Assembly (NCBI GenBank): GCA_035937795.1
Contig: DASZHO010000141.1
Location: 1 to 37,016, forward strand
Length of the DNA stretch: 37,016 nt
Source of the DNA: JAMQPK01 sp035937795
GTDB lineage: Bacteria > Acidobacteriota > Vicinamibacteria > Vicinamibacterales > JAMQPK01
Direction of reading: 5' to 3'
The position numbers were made by a program, and so were the translations under genes. The notes beneath the pieces are model-generated. The model did no database searches and was not told where the DNA came from. It saw only the letters and a list, made by a program, of their open reading frames with translations. Shown one piece after another: positions 15,544 to 24,814 of this stretch (its first letter is position 1; the number at the start of each line of letters is the position of its first letter).

Positions 15544-17175
15544 TTACTGCTGGGGCAGCGCGAATGCGGTCAGCGTGCTGCCTGAAGGCACGAGCAGGTA
15601 CTGCCGGCCATCGAGCATGTAGGTCATGCCGGCCGTGGCGCGCACGCCGAATCCTGTCTGGTAGTGCCACAGGTTCTTGCCGGTCCTCGAGTCAAAGGCC
15701 AGGATGTTGCCGTCGCCGTCGGCGTTGAACACCAGACCTGATGCGGTCGAGAGCACGCCCGAGGAAGAGACCGACGGGTAGCGGAACTCCCACCTGCGCT
15801 CGCCGGTGACCGGATCGATCGCGCGCAGCGCGCCGAAATTCTTCTGGTCCCGCGGGCGAAGCGTGGCGCCGCTCTCCCACTGGACACCCGGCTGGTATGG
15901 CTGTTCCCACGCGTAATAATTCGCGCAGGTCTCCCGCGCCGTCACGAAGAACGTCCGCGTGGTCGGATCGAATGACGGCGCCATGTAATTGGTGCCGCCG
16001 CCAAGATCGGGGCAGGTCTTCGTGCCGTTCTCGTCGGGAATGTTTCCCGGGAGCAGGACAGGACGCCCGGTGGGACCCACCTCTTTCGCCCAGGTCGTTT
16101 CGACAAAGGGCTTGGCGACGATGACCTTTCCGGTGACGCGGTCGATCGTGTAGAAGAATCCGTTGCGATTGGCGAACATCACGACCTTGCGCGGCTGCCC
16201 GTTGATCGTCAGGTCGCCGAGCACCGGTACCTGAGTGGAGTCCCAATCGTGCACGTCGTGCGGCGTGAACTGGTAGTGCCACTTCGCCTTTCCGGTATCG
16301 GCATCCAGCGCCACGAGGGACGCTGTGTAGAGATTGTCGCCTTCGCGATTGGTGCTGTAATAGTCGGGTCCGGGATTGCCGGTGCCGAAAAAGACGAGAT
16401 TCTGCTGCTGATCGTAGGTTCCGGTCACCCAGATCGATCCGCCTCCGTGCAGATAGGAATCGTTGTTCTGCGGCCACGAGCTGAACCCGGGGTCGCCCGG
16501 TCCGGCCACCGTCCAGAACCGCCAGGCGCGCTTGCCGGTCGCCGCGTCGTAGGCATCGATGAACCCGCGGATGCCGAATTCGGCGCCGGCGATGCCGACG
16601 ATCACTTTATCCTTCACCACCAGCGGCGCCACCGTCGCCGAGTAACCGACCTTGTAATCGGCAAGCTCGACGTCGTAGACCACGCCGCCGGTCTTCATAT
16701 CGAGCGCGACGAGGTGCGCATCGATGGTGGCCATGAACAGCCGGTCGCCCAGCACCGCGAAGCCGCGATTGACCGCGCCGCAGCAGTTGTGCAGGTCGGT
16801 CGGGATCTCCCGGCGATAGCGCCAGATCTGGCGTCCCGAGCGCGCATCGATCGCCCACGCGTTGTTGTTGAAGCCGGTGACGTAGAGCACACCGTCGACA
16901 ACGAGCGGCGTCGTCTGAAAGCTTCCGAGCGTGCCGGTCTGGAACGTCCACTGCGCCGCCAGCCGGTTCACGTTGGCGGGCGTAATCTGCGTCAGCGGGC
17001 TGTGCCGCTGCCCGTTGTAGTCGCCTCCGACGGTCAGCCAGCGCCCGGGATCCTTCAAACCGTCGCTGATATCCTGCGGCGTGATCGGGGGTGCGCCGGC
17101 CTGTTGCGCGGCAAGCGAAGTCGATCCAATGACGGCGGCGGCGGCGGCGAAGGCGCGGATGGTGGTGATTCGCAT
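15544..17175 (-). CDS. PQQ-dependent alcohol dehydrogenase, methanol/ethanol family
   Basis: 543 residues from ATG 17175 (GAGG upstream). A signal peptide covers about residues 1-24, so the enzyme is periplasmic. It has the eight-bladed propeller W-motifs (for example GRQIWRYRR and GERRWEFRY). Known active-site features are seen: the vicinal Cys131-Cys132 pair next to PQQ, the metal ligand Glu199 (GAEFGIRG), Asn267 in GTGNPGP, and the probable catalytic Asp310 in HDVHDWD. Asp312, two positions later, is the residue linked to lanthanide use in XoxF-type enzymes, though some calcium enzymes also have it. No haem domain is fused; the cytochrome c gene lies 8 bases upstream and is the likely electron acceptor. 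Substrate unknown. Confidence 0.92.
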   Translation of the reverse strand: MRITTIRAFAAAAAVIGSTSLAAQQAGAPPITPQDISDGLKDPGRWLTVGGDYNGQRHSPLTQITPANVNRLAAQWTFQTGTLGSFQTTPLVVDGVLYVTGFNNNAWAIDARSGRQIWRYRREIPTDLHNCCGAVNRGFAVLGDRLFMATIDAHLVALDMKTGGVVYDVELADYKVGYSATVAPLVVKDKVIVGIAGAEFGIRGFIDAYDAATGKRAWRFWTVAGPGDPGFSSWPQNNDSYLHGGGSIWVTGTYDQQQNLVFFGTGNPGPDYYSTNREGDNLYTASLVALDADTGKAKWHYQFTPHDVHDWDSTQVPVLGDLTINGQPRKVVMFANRNGFFYTIDRVTGKVIVAKPFVETTWAKEVGPTGRPVLLPGNIPDENGTKTCPDLGGGTNYMAPSFDPTTRTFFVTARETCANYYAWEQPYQPGVQWESGATLRPRDQKNFGALRAIDPVTGERRWEFRYPSVSSSGVLSTASGLVFNADGDGNILAFDSRTGKNLWHYQTGFGVRATAGMTYMLDGRQYLLVPSGSTLTAFALPQQ

Positions 17176-17183
17176 AAATGTCC

Positions 17184-18026
17184 TCACTGCTGAGCGACGG
17201 GCTGAAGGGGGATGTTCACGTCGGCCCCGCGGAGCGTGCTCAAGTAGCCGACCAGGTCGCTGAGGTCGCCCTCATTGAGCCGGTCCGGGCCGTAGATCGG
17301 CATCAACGAGTCCTTTTCATAAATCACTTCCTGCAGGTCCGACTTCAAGTACCCCTGGATCCGCTCGCGCGTATCCATGATCTGGATGGAGAAGACGTCT
17401 TCGTTCTTTTTCGCGCCGCGGATCCGCTGGCCGTCTTTGGTCACCAGGGTCACCGTCTCGTAGCCGGGCGCGATGACTTCACTCGGCGCCCGGATCTCGC
17501 GCACGAGCGCCGCGCGCGAGCGCGCCACGCCGATTCTGGTGAGGTCCGGGCCGAGGCGTCCCCCCTTGCCGGCCACACGATGACAGCCCGCACAGCTCGT
17601 GGAGAAGAGCTGCGCGCCGTGCGCGACGTTGCCGACCGGCGCCTCCGACGGGGCGACCGTGCCCAGATTGCGAAGATACGCAAGGACGAGAAAAATCTGA
17701 TCGTCGGGTGAATTGTTCGACGGCATTTCGGTGCCCGGCACGCCCTTGCGGATGGTCTGGAACAGTTGCTCGTCGGTCGCGCCGCCGGCCAGCACCGCCG
17801 TGAGATCGGGACCGCGGTAGCCCTTCGCGTCCAGGCCGTGGCAGTCGGCGCACCGCGACCGGTACAAGGCCATGCCGTTGCGGATCGCTTCTCGATCGCC
17901 GGCATGGGGGTTGGTGGCGGGGAACGGAATTGGGATGGATGGCTCCTGCGGCTGTTGAGCCAGCAGCAGGCCGCCGGCGGCAACAAGCAGGAGCACGGGC
18001 AACAGGACCGGCACCGCGCGTTTCAT
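17184..18026 (-). CDS. Secreted di-haem cytochrome c, partner of the PQQ dehydrogenase
   Basis: 280 residues from ATG 18026, with GGAGG directly upstream. Signal peptide about residues 1-23. Two haem c sites: CADCH at 59-63 and CAGCH at 145-149. Candidate sixth ligands are the Met in GTEMPSN and the Met in SLMPIYG near the C-terminus. The region after the second haem site (PSEVIAPGYETVTLVTKDGQRIRG) matches a small beta domain that often sits inside cytochromes of Planctomycetes and Acidobacteria. The gene is followed after 8 bases by the PQQ dehydrogenase, so it probably carries that enzyme's electrons to the terminal oxidase. Both haem motifs are intact. Confidence 0.9.
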   Translation of the reverse strand: MKRAVPVLLPVLLLVAAGGLLLAQQPQEPSIPIPFPATNPHAGDREAIRNGMALYRSRCADCHGLDAKGYRGPDLTAVLAGGATDEQLFQTIRKGVPGTEMPSNNSPDDQIFLVLAYLRNLGTVAPSEAPVGNVAHGAQLFSTSCAGCHRVAGKGGRLGPDLTRIGVARSRAALVREIRAPSEVIAPGYETVTLVTKDGQRIRGAKKNEDVFSIQIMDTRERIQGYLKSDLQEVIYEKDSLMPIYGPDRLNEGDLSDLVGYLSTLRGADVNIPLQPVAQQ

Positions 18027-18075
18027 AGGACCTCCAAGCGTCGGCAGTCTTTTACCACGAAGGCGGGGAGGCATG

Positions 18076-20796
18076 TTAGTTCTGCCTTTCGACCAGCTGC
18101 CGGAGCACGTAGGGCAGGATGCCCCCGTGGCGGAACGCAGTCAGCTCTTCCGGCGTATCGATGCGCACGATCGCCTGGATGTCTTTCGCGGCGCCGCCGT
18201 CGGGGGTCACACGGATGGTGATCGCCGAGCGCGGTTTCAGATCCGCAACGGCGATGTCGTACGACTCGGTCCCGGTCAGGCCGAGCGAGCTCGCCGAGTC
18301 ACCTGCCTTGAACTGGACCGGCAGCACGCCCATGTTGACGAGGTTGCTGCGGTGAATGCGCTCGAAGCTCTCTGCGATGACCGCGCGCACTCCCAGCAAC
18401 AGGGTGCCTTTGGCCGCCCAGTCGCGCGAGGAGCCCGAGCCGTACTCTTGTCCAGCAATCACGAGAAGCGGAACGCCCGCGCTCTGATATCGCACGGCCG
18501 CCTCGTAGATCGTCATCACCTCGCCGGCGGGCTGATACAGCGTCCACCCGCCCTCGGTCCCCGGCGCAAGCTGGTTGCGCAGGCGGATGTTCGCGAAGGT
18601 GCCGCGCACCATCACTTCGTGGTTGCCGCGGCGCGCGCCGTACGAGTTGAAATCGCCCGGGAGCACGCCCTGGGCGACGAGATATCTTCCCGCCGGGCTG
18701 TCCCTGGGAATCGAGCCGGCCGGCGAAATGTGGTCGGTTGTCACGCTGTCACCGACGAGCGCCAGCACGCGCGCGTCGCGGATATCGGCAAGCGGCGCCG
18801 GCGTTCTGGTGATGTCTTCGACAAACGGCGGCTTGCGAATGTAGGTCGAATGCTCGTCCCACGCAAAGCGGTCGCCGCCGGGAACGTGGAGCGAGCGCCA
18901 CCGCTCGTCTCCCTCGAACACGTTCGCATATTGCGTCGTGAACATCTCCGGCTTCACCGAGCTGAGCATCGCTTCCTGAATTTCGCGCTCGCTCGGCCAC
19001 AGCTCGCGCAGGTACACGTCTCTGCCAGCTGAATCCTTTCCGATCGGTTCAGCGGTCAGGTCGACCGTCATCCGCCCCGCCAGCGCGTAGGCAACGACCA
19101 GCGGCGGCGAGGCCAGATAGTTCGCACGCACCTGCTGCTGAATGCGCCCTTCGAAGTTCCGGTTGCCGCTCAGCACCGAGCAGACGACCAGATTCTTCTC
19201 GGCGACAACCGCCGACACCTCTTCGGGCAGCGGTCCGCTGTTGCCGATGCACGTGGTGCAGCCGTAGCCCACCAGGTTGAACCCGAGCGCGTCGAGATAC
19301 TGCATCAGCCCGGCCTTTTCCAGATAGTCGGTCACGACCTTCGATCCGGGAGCGAGGCTCGTCTTCACCCAGGGCTGGCGCTGAAGCCCTCGCTCCACCG
19401 CCTTTTTAGCCAGGAGGCCGGCGCCAATCATCACGCTGGGATTCGACGTGTTGGTGCAACTGGTGATCGCCGCAACGACGACCGCGCCGTGGTCGAGCCC
19501 TTCGGCAATCGCCGGAGGCGCCTCGAGCACGGCGACGCCGGAGGACGAGGCGGCCGCCGGCGCCGGCGAGGCCTTGCTCTTCTTGTCGCTCATCATCGAG
19601 CGCAGCGATGACTGAAATCCCGTTTTCGCGTTGCCCAGCGACACACGATCCTGCGGCCGCCTGGGGCCCGCCAGGCTCGGTTCCACCAGGCTGAGATCGA
19701 GCTCGATCGTTTCGTCGTACGAGGCGTCGGGAGCCGCTGAACGGCGGAACAGCCCCTGCTCCTTCGCGTATTCCTCGACCAGGCGCACGTGGCGGGCGGA
19801 GCGCCCCGTGAGTTTCAGGTAGTCGAGCGTCATCTCGTCGATCGGGAACATCGCGGCCGTCGCGCCGTACTCCGGGCACATGTTGCCGAGCGTCGCGCGG
19901 TCGGCGATCGTGAGGTTTGCGAGGCCGGAACCGAAGAACTCGACGAACTTGCCGACGACTCCGACCTTGCGCAGCCGCTCGGTGACCATCAGCACGAGAT
20001 CGGTTGCCGTGACTCCTTCCGGCAGCACTCCGGTGAGCCTGAACCCGAGTACCGCTGGAACGAGCATCGACATCGGCTGTCCGAGCATCGCCGCTTCCGC
20101 TTCAATGCCGCCCACGCCCCATCCCAGCACCCCCAGCCCGTTGACCATCGTCGTGTGCGAGTCGGTGCCGACGAGGGTGTCCGGATAGGCGCGTGCCTTG
20201 CCGTCCACGACCTCGCGAAAGACCACGCGCGCCAGATATTCGATGTTCACCTGGTGGACGATGCCGGTGTCGGGCGGCACCACCCGGAAATTCCTGAAGG
20301 CGTCCTGCCCCCAGCGCAGAAACGAATACCGCTCTTTGTTCCGCGCGAACTCGAGCTCCGCGTTCAGCGTGAACGCGTCGGCGCGGCCGAAGTAGTCAAC
20401 CTGCACCGAATGGTCGATGACGAGCTCGACCGGCTGCAGCGGGTTGACGCGGTCGGGATTGCCCCCGAGCCGGATGCAACCGTCGCGCATCGCGGCGAGA
20501 TCGACGACGCAGGGGACGCCCGTGAAGTCCTGCAGCAGCACCCGCGCGGGCGCGAAGGAGATCTCCCGTTGAATCTGTCCGCCGGGCTTCCACGCCGCCA
20601 GCGCCTGGATGTCCTCCGGGCGTACGAATCGCTCGTCCTCGTGCCTGAGAAGATTTTCCAGCAGCACTTTCAACGAGTACGGAAGGCTGCCGACGCCGGA
20701 ATACCCGGCGCGCTCGAGCGCTTGCAGGCTGAAGATCTCGACGGGGTCGCCGGCAAGCGTGGAAGCGATCCGCGTGCCGAAGGAATTCGTGCTCAT
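18076..20796 (-). CDS. acnA: Aconitate hydratase A
   Basis: 906 residues, the normal AcnA length. Cluster ligands are Cys447 (in SCTNTSNPS), Cys513 and Cys516 (in GCTTCIGNSGP). Other family motifs include GTDSHTTMVNGLGVLGWGVGG, and the C-terminal swivel domain has AGQEYGSGSSRDWAAKG. It interconverts citrate and isocitrate in the cytoplasm; it may also act as an iron-responsive RNA-binding protein, as in other bacteria. A low-complexity linker rich in Lys, Ala, Ser and Pro (about residues 400-430) precedes the cluster domain. It begins 15 bases after lpxB and may be the last gene of that operon. A 49-base gap separates it from the cytochrome c gene. Confidence 0.96.
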   Translation of the reverse strand: MSTNSFGTRIASTLAGDPVEIFSLQALERAGYSGVGSLPYSLKVLLENLLRHEDERFVRPEDIQALAAWKPGGQIQREISFAPARVLLQDFTGVPCVVDLAAMRDGCIRLGGNPDRVNPLQPVELVIDHSVQVDYFGRADAFTLNAELEFARNKERYSFLRWGQDAFRNFRVVPPDTGIVHQVNIEYLARVVFREVVDGKARAYPDTLVGTDSHTTMVNGLGVLGWGVGGIEAEAAMLGQPMSMLVPAVLGFRLTGVLPEGVTATDLVLMVTERLRKVGVVGKFVEFFGSGLANLTIADRATLGNMCPEYGATAAMFPIDEMTLDYLKLTGRSARHVRLVEEYAKEQGLFRRSAAPDASYDETIELDLSLVEPSLAGPRRPQDRVSLGNAKTGFQSSLRSMMSDKKSKASPAPAAASSSGVAVLEAPPAIAEGLDHGAVVVAAITSCTNTSNPSVMIGAGLLAKKAVERGLQRQPWVKTSLAPGSKVVTDYLEKAGLMQYLDALGFNLVGYGCTTCIGNSGPLPEEVSAVVAEKNLVVCSVLSGNRNFEGRIQQQVRANYLASPPLVVAYALAGRMTVDLTAEPIGKDSAGRDVYLRELWPSEREIQEAMLSSVKPEMFTTQYANVFEGDERWRSLHVPGGDRFAWDEHSTYIRKPPFVEDITRTPAPLADIRDARVLALVGDSVTTDHISPAGSIPRDSPAGRYLVAQGVLPGDFNSYGARRGNHEVMVRGTFANIRLRNQLAPGTEGGWTLYQPAGEVMTIYEAAVRYQSAGVPLLVIAGQEYGSGSSRDWAAKGTLLLGVRAVIAESFERIHRSNLVNMGVLPVQFKAGDSASSLGLTGTESYDIAVADLKPRSAITIRVTPDGGAAKDIQAIVRIDTPEELTAFRHGGILPYVLRQLVERQN

Positions 20797-20811
20797 GGTT
20801 TGTCAATCCTA

Positions 20812-22014
20812 TCAAAACGGGCGCGGGACCGATCTGCCTGGGCCGCTTCCTGGATCGGCCATTGCCTCGGTTGAATCGGCCGCCGGCTGCGCGCGTGCAA
20901 TCGCAAGGACCGCGTCGGCGGCGCGGCCGCTCGCACCCGGGCCGCCAAGTTTCCGGCAGACTTCGGCAAGCGCGGCGCGCGTCTCGTCCGCCCGGACCTT
21001 GTCGGTGAGAAAGGAACGCACCTCGCGGGCGATCGCCTCGGGCGTGCAGGCGTTCTGGATGAGCTCGGGAACCACACGCCGTCCCGCAATGAGGTTGACC
21101 ATCGCGAACGTGTCGACCCGCACGAACCTGCGGCCGAGGCGGTATGACAGGGGCGACAAGCGGTAGACGACGGCCATCGGGACGCCGTGCAGGGCCGCCT
21201 GCACCGTCGCCGTGCCCGACGCCGTGACCGCCACATCCGCCACCGCCAGCACGTCGTCGGTCCTGGCGAGCACTTCTGCCGGACGAATTCGATCCCAGCG
21301 AAGTTTCCTGAAGAGACGATCGTCGAGCGATGGCGCGCGCGCGATCACGAACTGGACGCCGGGGATGTGATTCGAGATGTCGCCGGCCGCATCGCGCATC
21401 ACCGGCAGGAGCCGCTTCACCTCGTTCGGCCGGCTTCCCGGGAGAAGCGCAACGATGGGCCGGCTCGCGGCGAGGCCGATTTCCTTCAGGAACGCCGCCT
21501 TGGGCTCCTGCGCACGAGCCAGGTCGATGAGCGGATGGCCCACAAATTCCACCGGCACTCCGGCATCTCTGTAGATCTGTTCTTCGAAGGGAAAAATCAC
21601 CAGCACGCGGTCCGCCACGCGCTTCATCACGTCCATCCGCCTGGGCCGCCAGGCCCAGATCTGCGGGCTGATGTAATAGATGACGGGAATCCCGAGACGT
21701 CGCACCGCGGCTGCCAGCCGGAAGTTGAAATCAGGAAAATCGATCACGACGAGCGCTTGCGGTTTTTCCGAGCGTGCGGCGTCGACGAGGAGGCGCAGGA
21801 CGGCAAACGATCGGGGAAGCACTCGAGCCGCCTCGATCAAACCGGTGACGCTCAGGCCCCGATAGTCAGCGAGCAGCTCGCCCCCGCCCGCCATCATGCG
21901 CTGGCCGCCCAGGCCGAAAATGGCCGCGGCGGGCGCGCGGCGCCGGATTTCCACCGCGAGCGCGCCGGCATACAGATCGCCGGACGGCTCGCCGCACGAC
22001 ATCATGATCTTCAA
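20812..22014 (-). CDS. lpxB: Lipid-A-disaccharide synthase
   Basis: 400 residues. The N-terminal GEPSGD motif, the VVIDFPDFNFRLA segment, YYISPQIWAWRPRR, the FEEQIYRDAGVPVEFVGHP segment and the LLPGSRPNEVKRLLP motif are all standard LpxB. The enzyme is a GT-B glycosyltransferase on the inner face of the inner membrane; it joins UDP-diacylglucosamine to lipid X. The start is TTG at 22014: MKIMMSCGEPSGD aligns with the usual LpxB N-terminus, and the TTG overlaps the TGA of the M16 gene (TTGA). ATG codons at 22005 and 22002 are alternatives. A Pro/Gly-rich C-terminal tail ends the protein. Confidence 0.94.
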   Translation of the reverse strand: MKIMMSCGEPSGDLYAGALAVEIRRRAPAAAIFGLGGQRMMAGGGELLADYRGLSVTGLIEAARVLPRSFAVLRLLVDAARSEKPQALVVIDFPDFNFRLAAAVRRLGIPVIYYISPQIWAWRPRRMDVMKRVADRVLVIFPFEEQIYRDAGVPVEFVGHPLIDLARAQEPKAAFLKEIGLAASRPIVALLPGSRPNEVKRLLPVMRDAAGDISNHIPGVQFVIARAPSLDDRLFRKLRWDRIRPAEVLARTDDVLAVADVAVTASGTATVQAALHGVPMAVVYRLSPLSYRLGRRFVRVDTFAMVNLIAGRRVVPELIQNACTPEAIAREVRSFLTDKVRADETRAALAEVCRKLGGPGASGRAADAVLAIARAQPAADSTEAMADPGSGPGRSVPRPF

Positions 22015-23471
22015 TGTTTTTTGAGATCCGGCGACGTGAGGTCGAGTTGATTCAGGCCGACGAGCTCGTAGCGGCCGAAGCCGGCCTTGCCGAGCTGGTC
22101 CTTGAACGCGGCTGCGTTGCCCACCATCACGATCGAAAGACGATCCGGATCCAGATAGGTTCGCGCCACGCGCTGAACGTCGTCGGGGGTCACCCCGTTT
22201 GCGCGCTGTCTGAACGTGCGCAATTCGTCGAGCGACAAATCGTAGAAGACCACGTTCACGACCTGGCGCGCGATGGCGCCGGGCGTTTCGATCGTGAGCG
22301 GGAAGTTGCCGGTCATGTACGCCTGCGCGCCGGCGAGCTCGCGATCGTTGATGCGGTCTCGGAGGAGCCGCCAGAACTCGTCCACGATCAGCTTCACGAC
22401 GTCGGGGGTCGCCTCCGATCGCGTGTCGGTTCGGGCGACGAAATCGCCGGCCAGCAGCATCGTGTTCAATTCGGCGGACGCCGAATATGTCAGGCTGCGA
22501 TCCGATCGCAGCACGTGATAGAGCCGGTTGCTGCCTTCGCCCCCGAGTATCCGGATGGCCTCGTCGATGGCCATGTAATCCGGCGTCTTTCTCGGCACGC
22601 CGAGCTGGCCCACGCGCACCGCCGTCTGGACCGCATCCGGCTTGTCGATCACGACCACCCGGCGGGCAGGCTTCGGGGGCGCCGGAAACGTGGGCGCCTG
22701 CACGGCCTGCCGGGGCCAGTCGCCGAACACCCGCTCGGCTTCCGCCAGCGCGTCGGCGGCGTCGACGTCGCCGACCATAGCGAGAATGCTGTTGTTGGGC
22801 GCGAAATACCGGCGATGAAACTCGCGGAGATCGTCGCGCGTGATACGCGCGATCGAGTCGGGCACCCCCGTGTCGGGTTGGCCGTAGGGGTGTGATCCGT
22901 ACACGAGGCGATTGAACACGACGCTCGCGACGTAGTCGGGATCGGCGAGGCTCACCTGCAGCGTTGAAATCGCTTGCAGGCGCTGCCGGTCGATCTCCTC
23001 CGGCGCGAACGCCGGCCTGCGCACCATGTCGGCCAGCAGATCCATCCCGAGCGAGAGGCTGTCTTTCATCACCAGCACGTGCGCCGACGTGAGATCGCTG
23101 CCCGCGCCGGTGCCGAGCGCGCCGCCGATCGAATCGATGGTCTCGGCGATTTCCTGCGCGCTGCGGCTGGTCGTGCCCTGATTGAGCAGTTGCGCCACGA
23201 GCGTGGCGACGCCGCTCTTTCCCGGCGGATCGTAGGCGGCGCCGGCGCGCACCAGCAGTCGCATGCTCACCTCGGGCTGTTCGTGGCGCATCACGACGAT
23301 CACCTGCATGCCGTTGGGCAGCGTGCGCAGCTCGTAGGGCGGAAAATTCACCGGGCGGGATGGCAGCGGCGCCGGCGGGAATTCCGACGGCCAGTTCGAG
23401 ACCTGACCGGCGACGGTGGACGCCAGGGCCACGACGAGCGCAAGCGCCGGGTAGAACGGGACCGTTTTCAC
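22011..23471 (-). CDS. M16-family peptidase-like protein lacking the zinc motif
   Basis: 486 residues from GTG 23471. Signal peptide about residues 1-22. The fold of the M16 (pitrilysin/insulinase) family is evident: LPNGMQVIVVMRHEQPEVSM at the N-terminus, the YGSHPYGQP segment and a second domain with RSDRSLTYSASAE. The zinc-binding HxxEH is absent; the matching position reads GVATLVAQLLNQGT. It is therefore probably the inactive partner of the active M16 protein encoded directly upstream, as in mitochondrial processing peptidase or PqqFG-type pairs. The start overlaps the partner's stop (GTGA) and its own stop overlaps the lpxB start, so all three are coupled. It is probably periplasmic. 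Substrates unknown. Confidence 0.88.
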   Translation of the reverse strand: MKTVPFYPALALVVALASTVAGQVSNWPSEFPPAPLPSRPVNFPPYELRTLPNGMQVIVVMRHEQPEVSMRLLVRAGAAYDPPGKSGVATLVAQLLNQGTTSRSAQEIAETIDSIGGALGTGAGSDLTSAHVLVMKDSLSLGMDLLADMVRRPAFAPEEIDRQRLQAISTLQVSLADPDYVASVVFNRLVYGSHPYGQPDTGVPDSIARITRDDLREFHRRYFAPNNSILAMVGDVDAADALAEAERVFGDWPRQAVQAPTFPAPPKPARRVVVIDKPDAVQTAVRVGQLGVPRKTPDYMAIDEAIRILGGEGSNRLYHVLRSDRSLTYSASAELNTMLLAGDFVARTDTRSEATPDVVKLIVDEFWRLLRDRINDRELAGAQAYMTGNFPLTIETPGAIARQVVNVVFYDLSLDELRTFRQRANGVTPDDVQRVARTYLDPDRLSIVMVGNAAAFKDQLGKAGFGRYELVGLNQLDLTSPDLKKH

Positions 23472-24814
23472 TCGCGCGCCCCCGTCTTGGGAAGAATCGT
23501 CAGCACGATCCGATTCTCCGGAGTGAAGTAGGTTCGCGCAACCCGCTGCAGGTCGGCGGCCTTCAGCCCCGCGAAGATATCCACCTCGCCGTCCGCGGTC
23601 GTGATGTCGTGATGAATCACGACGGCGTGCGCCAGCTGCGCGGCCTTTCCACGCGCCGATTCGCGGTCGAGGATGTAGTCGCGGAAGAACTGGTTCTTCG
23701 CGCGCAGCAGCTCGCGCTCGGACACCGGCTCTTCGCCGAGCTTGTCGAACTCCGCAATCAGGGCGTGTTCCGCCTCGGCCGGCGTATGGCCGCGCTGAAC
23801 CACGGCGATGGCAAAAAACAGGTTCGGCTCTTCGATGATGTTCGCGCCGCCGTAGGCCGCGACGGCGATCCCCTTGTCGTAGACCAGCGACTTGTGGATT
23901 CGCGAGCTCTCGCCGTCGGACAGAATCTTGGAGGTGAGGTGCAGCGGATACGAGTCGGGGTGGCCGTCGTAGGTGATGTGGTACGCCACGACCACCGCCG
24001 GCAGCGGCCAGTTCTCGATCGTGGTGAAACGCTGTTCGCGGGTCGACGGCGGCTCTTTCGGGTAATCCCGGGCGATGGGCCGATCCGATTTCGGAATGCG
24101 TCCGAAATATTTGTTGACCAGATCGAGCGCCTGCGCCGAATCGAAGTCGCCCACCAGCGCCAGCGTGGCGTTGCCGGGCACGTAATACGTGTCGTGAAAA
24201 TCACGCACGTCGGCCACCGACGCAGCATCGAGGTCGGTCATGCTGCCGATCGTCGTGTGCTTGTAGGGATGCACGGTGAATGCCTTATCGTAGAGAATCT
24301 CCGACACGCGCCCGTACGGCTGGTTGTCGATCCGCAGCCGCCGCTCTTCCTTCACCACTTCCCGTTCGGCCTTGAAGGTGTTTCCATCGATCCGGAGCGT
24401 GGCCATGCGATCGGCCTCCAGCCACACGATGAGCGGCAGATATTGCGAGGGCACCGTCTCCCAGAACACCGTCGTATCATCGTTCGTGTAGGCGTTGCTC
24501 TGTCCGCCCACGCCCGCAATCATCGAGGTCTGGCGTTCGGGCTCCACGTTCTTCGATCCCTTGAACATCATGTGCTCGAACAGATGCGCGAACCCGGTGC
24601 GTCCGGGCCGCTCGTCCTTCGAGCCGACGTGATACCAGAGATCGGCGTGGACGATTGGCGTCGAATGGTCTTCGGACAGGACGACGGTGAGGCCGTTGGC
24701 GAGCGTCGTGAGCGAGTACTGCATGCGCGGCGGCCGCACCGCCGCGTCGAGCGGTGCGAACACGAGCGCGAGCGCGGCGACGAGCGTGAGCGCGGCGGCG
24801 AGCGCGACTCTCAT
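23468..24814 (-). CDS. M16-family zinc metallopeptidase, active subunit
   Basis: 448 residues from ATG 24814. Signal peptide about residues 1-25. The inverted zinc motif HLFEH is at 77-81 (His77, catalytic Glu80, His81), with the distal Glu expected in the FKAEREVVKEERR segment about 75 residues later. The C-terminal M16 domain contains GESSRIHKSLVYDKGIA. It pairs with the inactive homologue downstream to form a periplasmic two-chain peptidase. ATG 24814 overlaps the lpxD stop (TGATG). The longer upstream frame is the shadow of lpxD. Such pairs are common in Acidobacteria and Bacteroidetes, but their targets are not known. Confidence 0.92.
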   Translation of the reverse strand: MRVALAAALTLVAALALVFAPLDAAVRPPRMQYSLTTLANGLTVVLSEDHSTPIVHADLWYHVGSKDERPGRTGFAHLFEHMMFKGSKNVEPERQTSMIAGVGGQSNAYTNDDTTVFWETVPSQYLPLIVWLEADRMATLRIDGNTFKAEREVVKEERRLRIDNQPYGRVSEILYDKAFTVHPYKHTTIGSMTDLDAASVADVRDFHDTYYVPGNATLALVGDFDSAQALDLVNKYFGRIPKSDRPIARDYPKEPPSTREQRFTTIENWPLPAVVVAYHITYDGHPDSYPLHLTSKILSDGESSRIHKSLVYDKGIAVAAYGGANIIEEPNLFFAIAVVQRGHTPAEAEHALIAEFDKLGEEPVSERELLRAKNQFFRDYILDRESARGKAAQLAHAVVIHHDITTADGEVDIFAGLKAADLQRVARTYFTPENRIVLTILPKTGARE

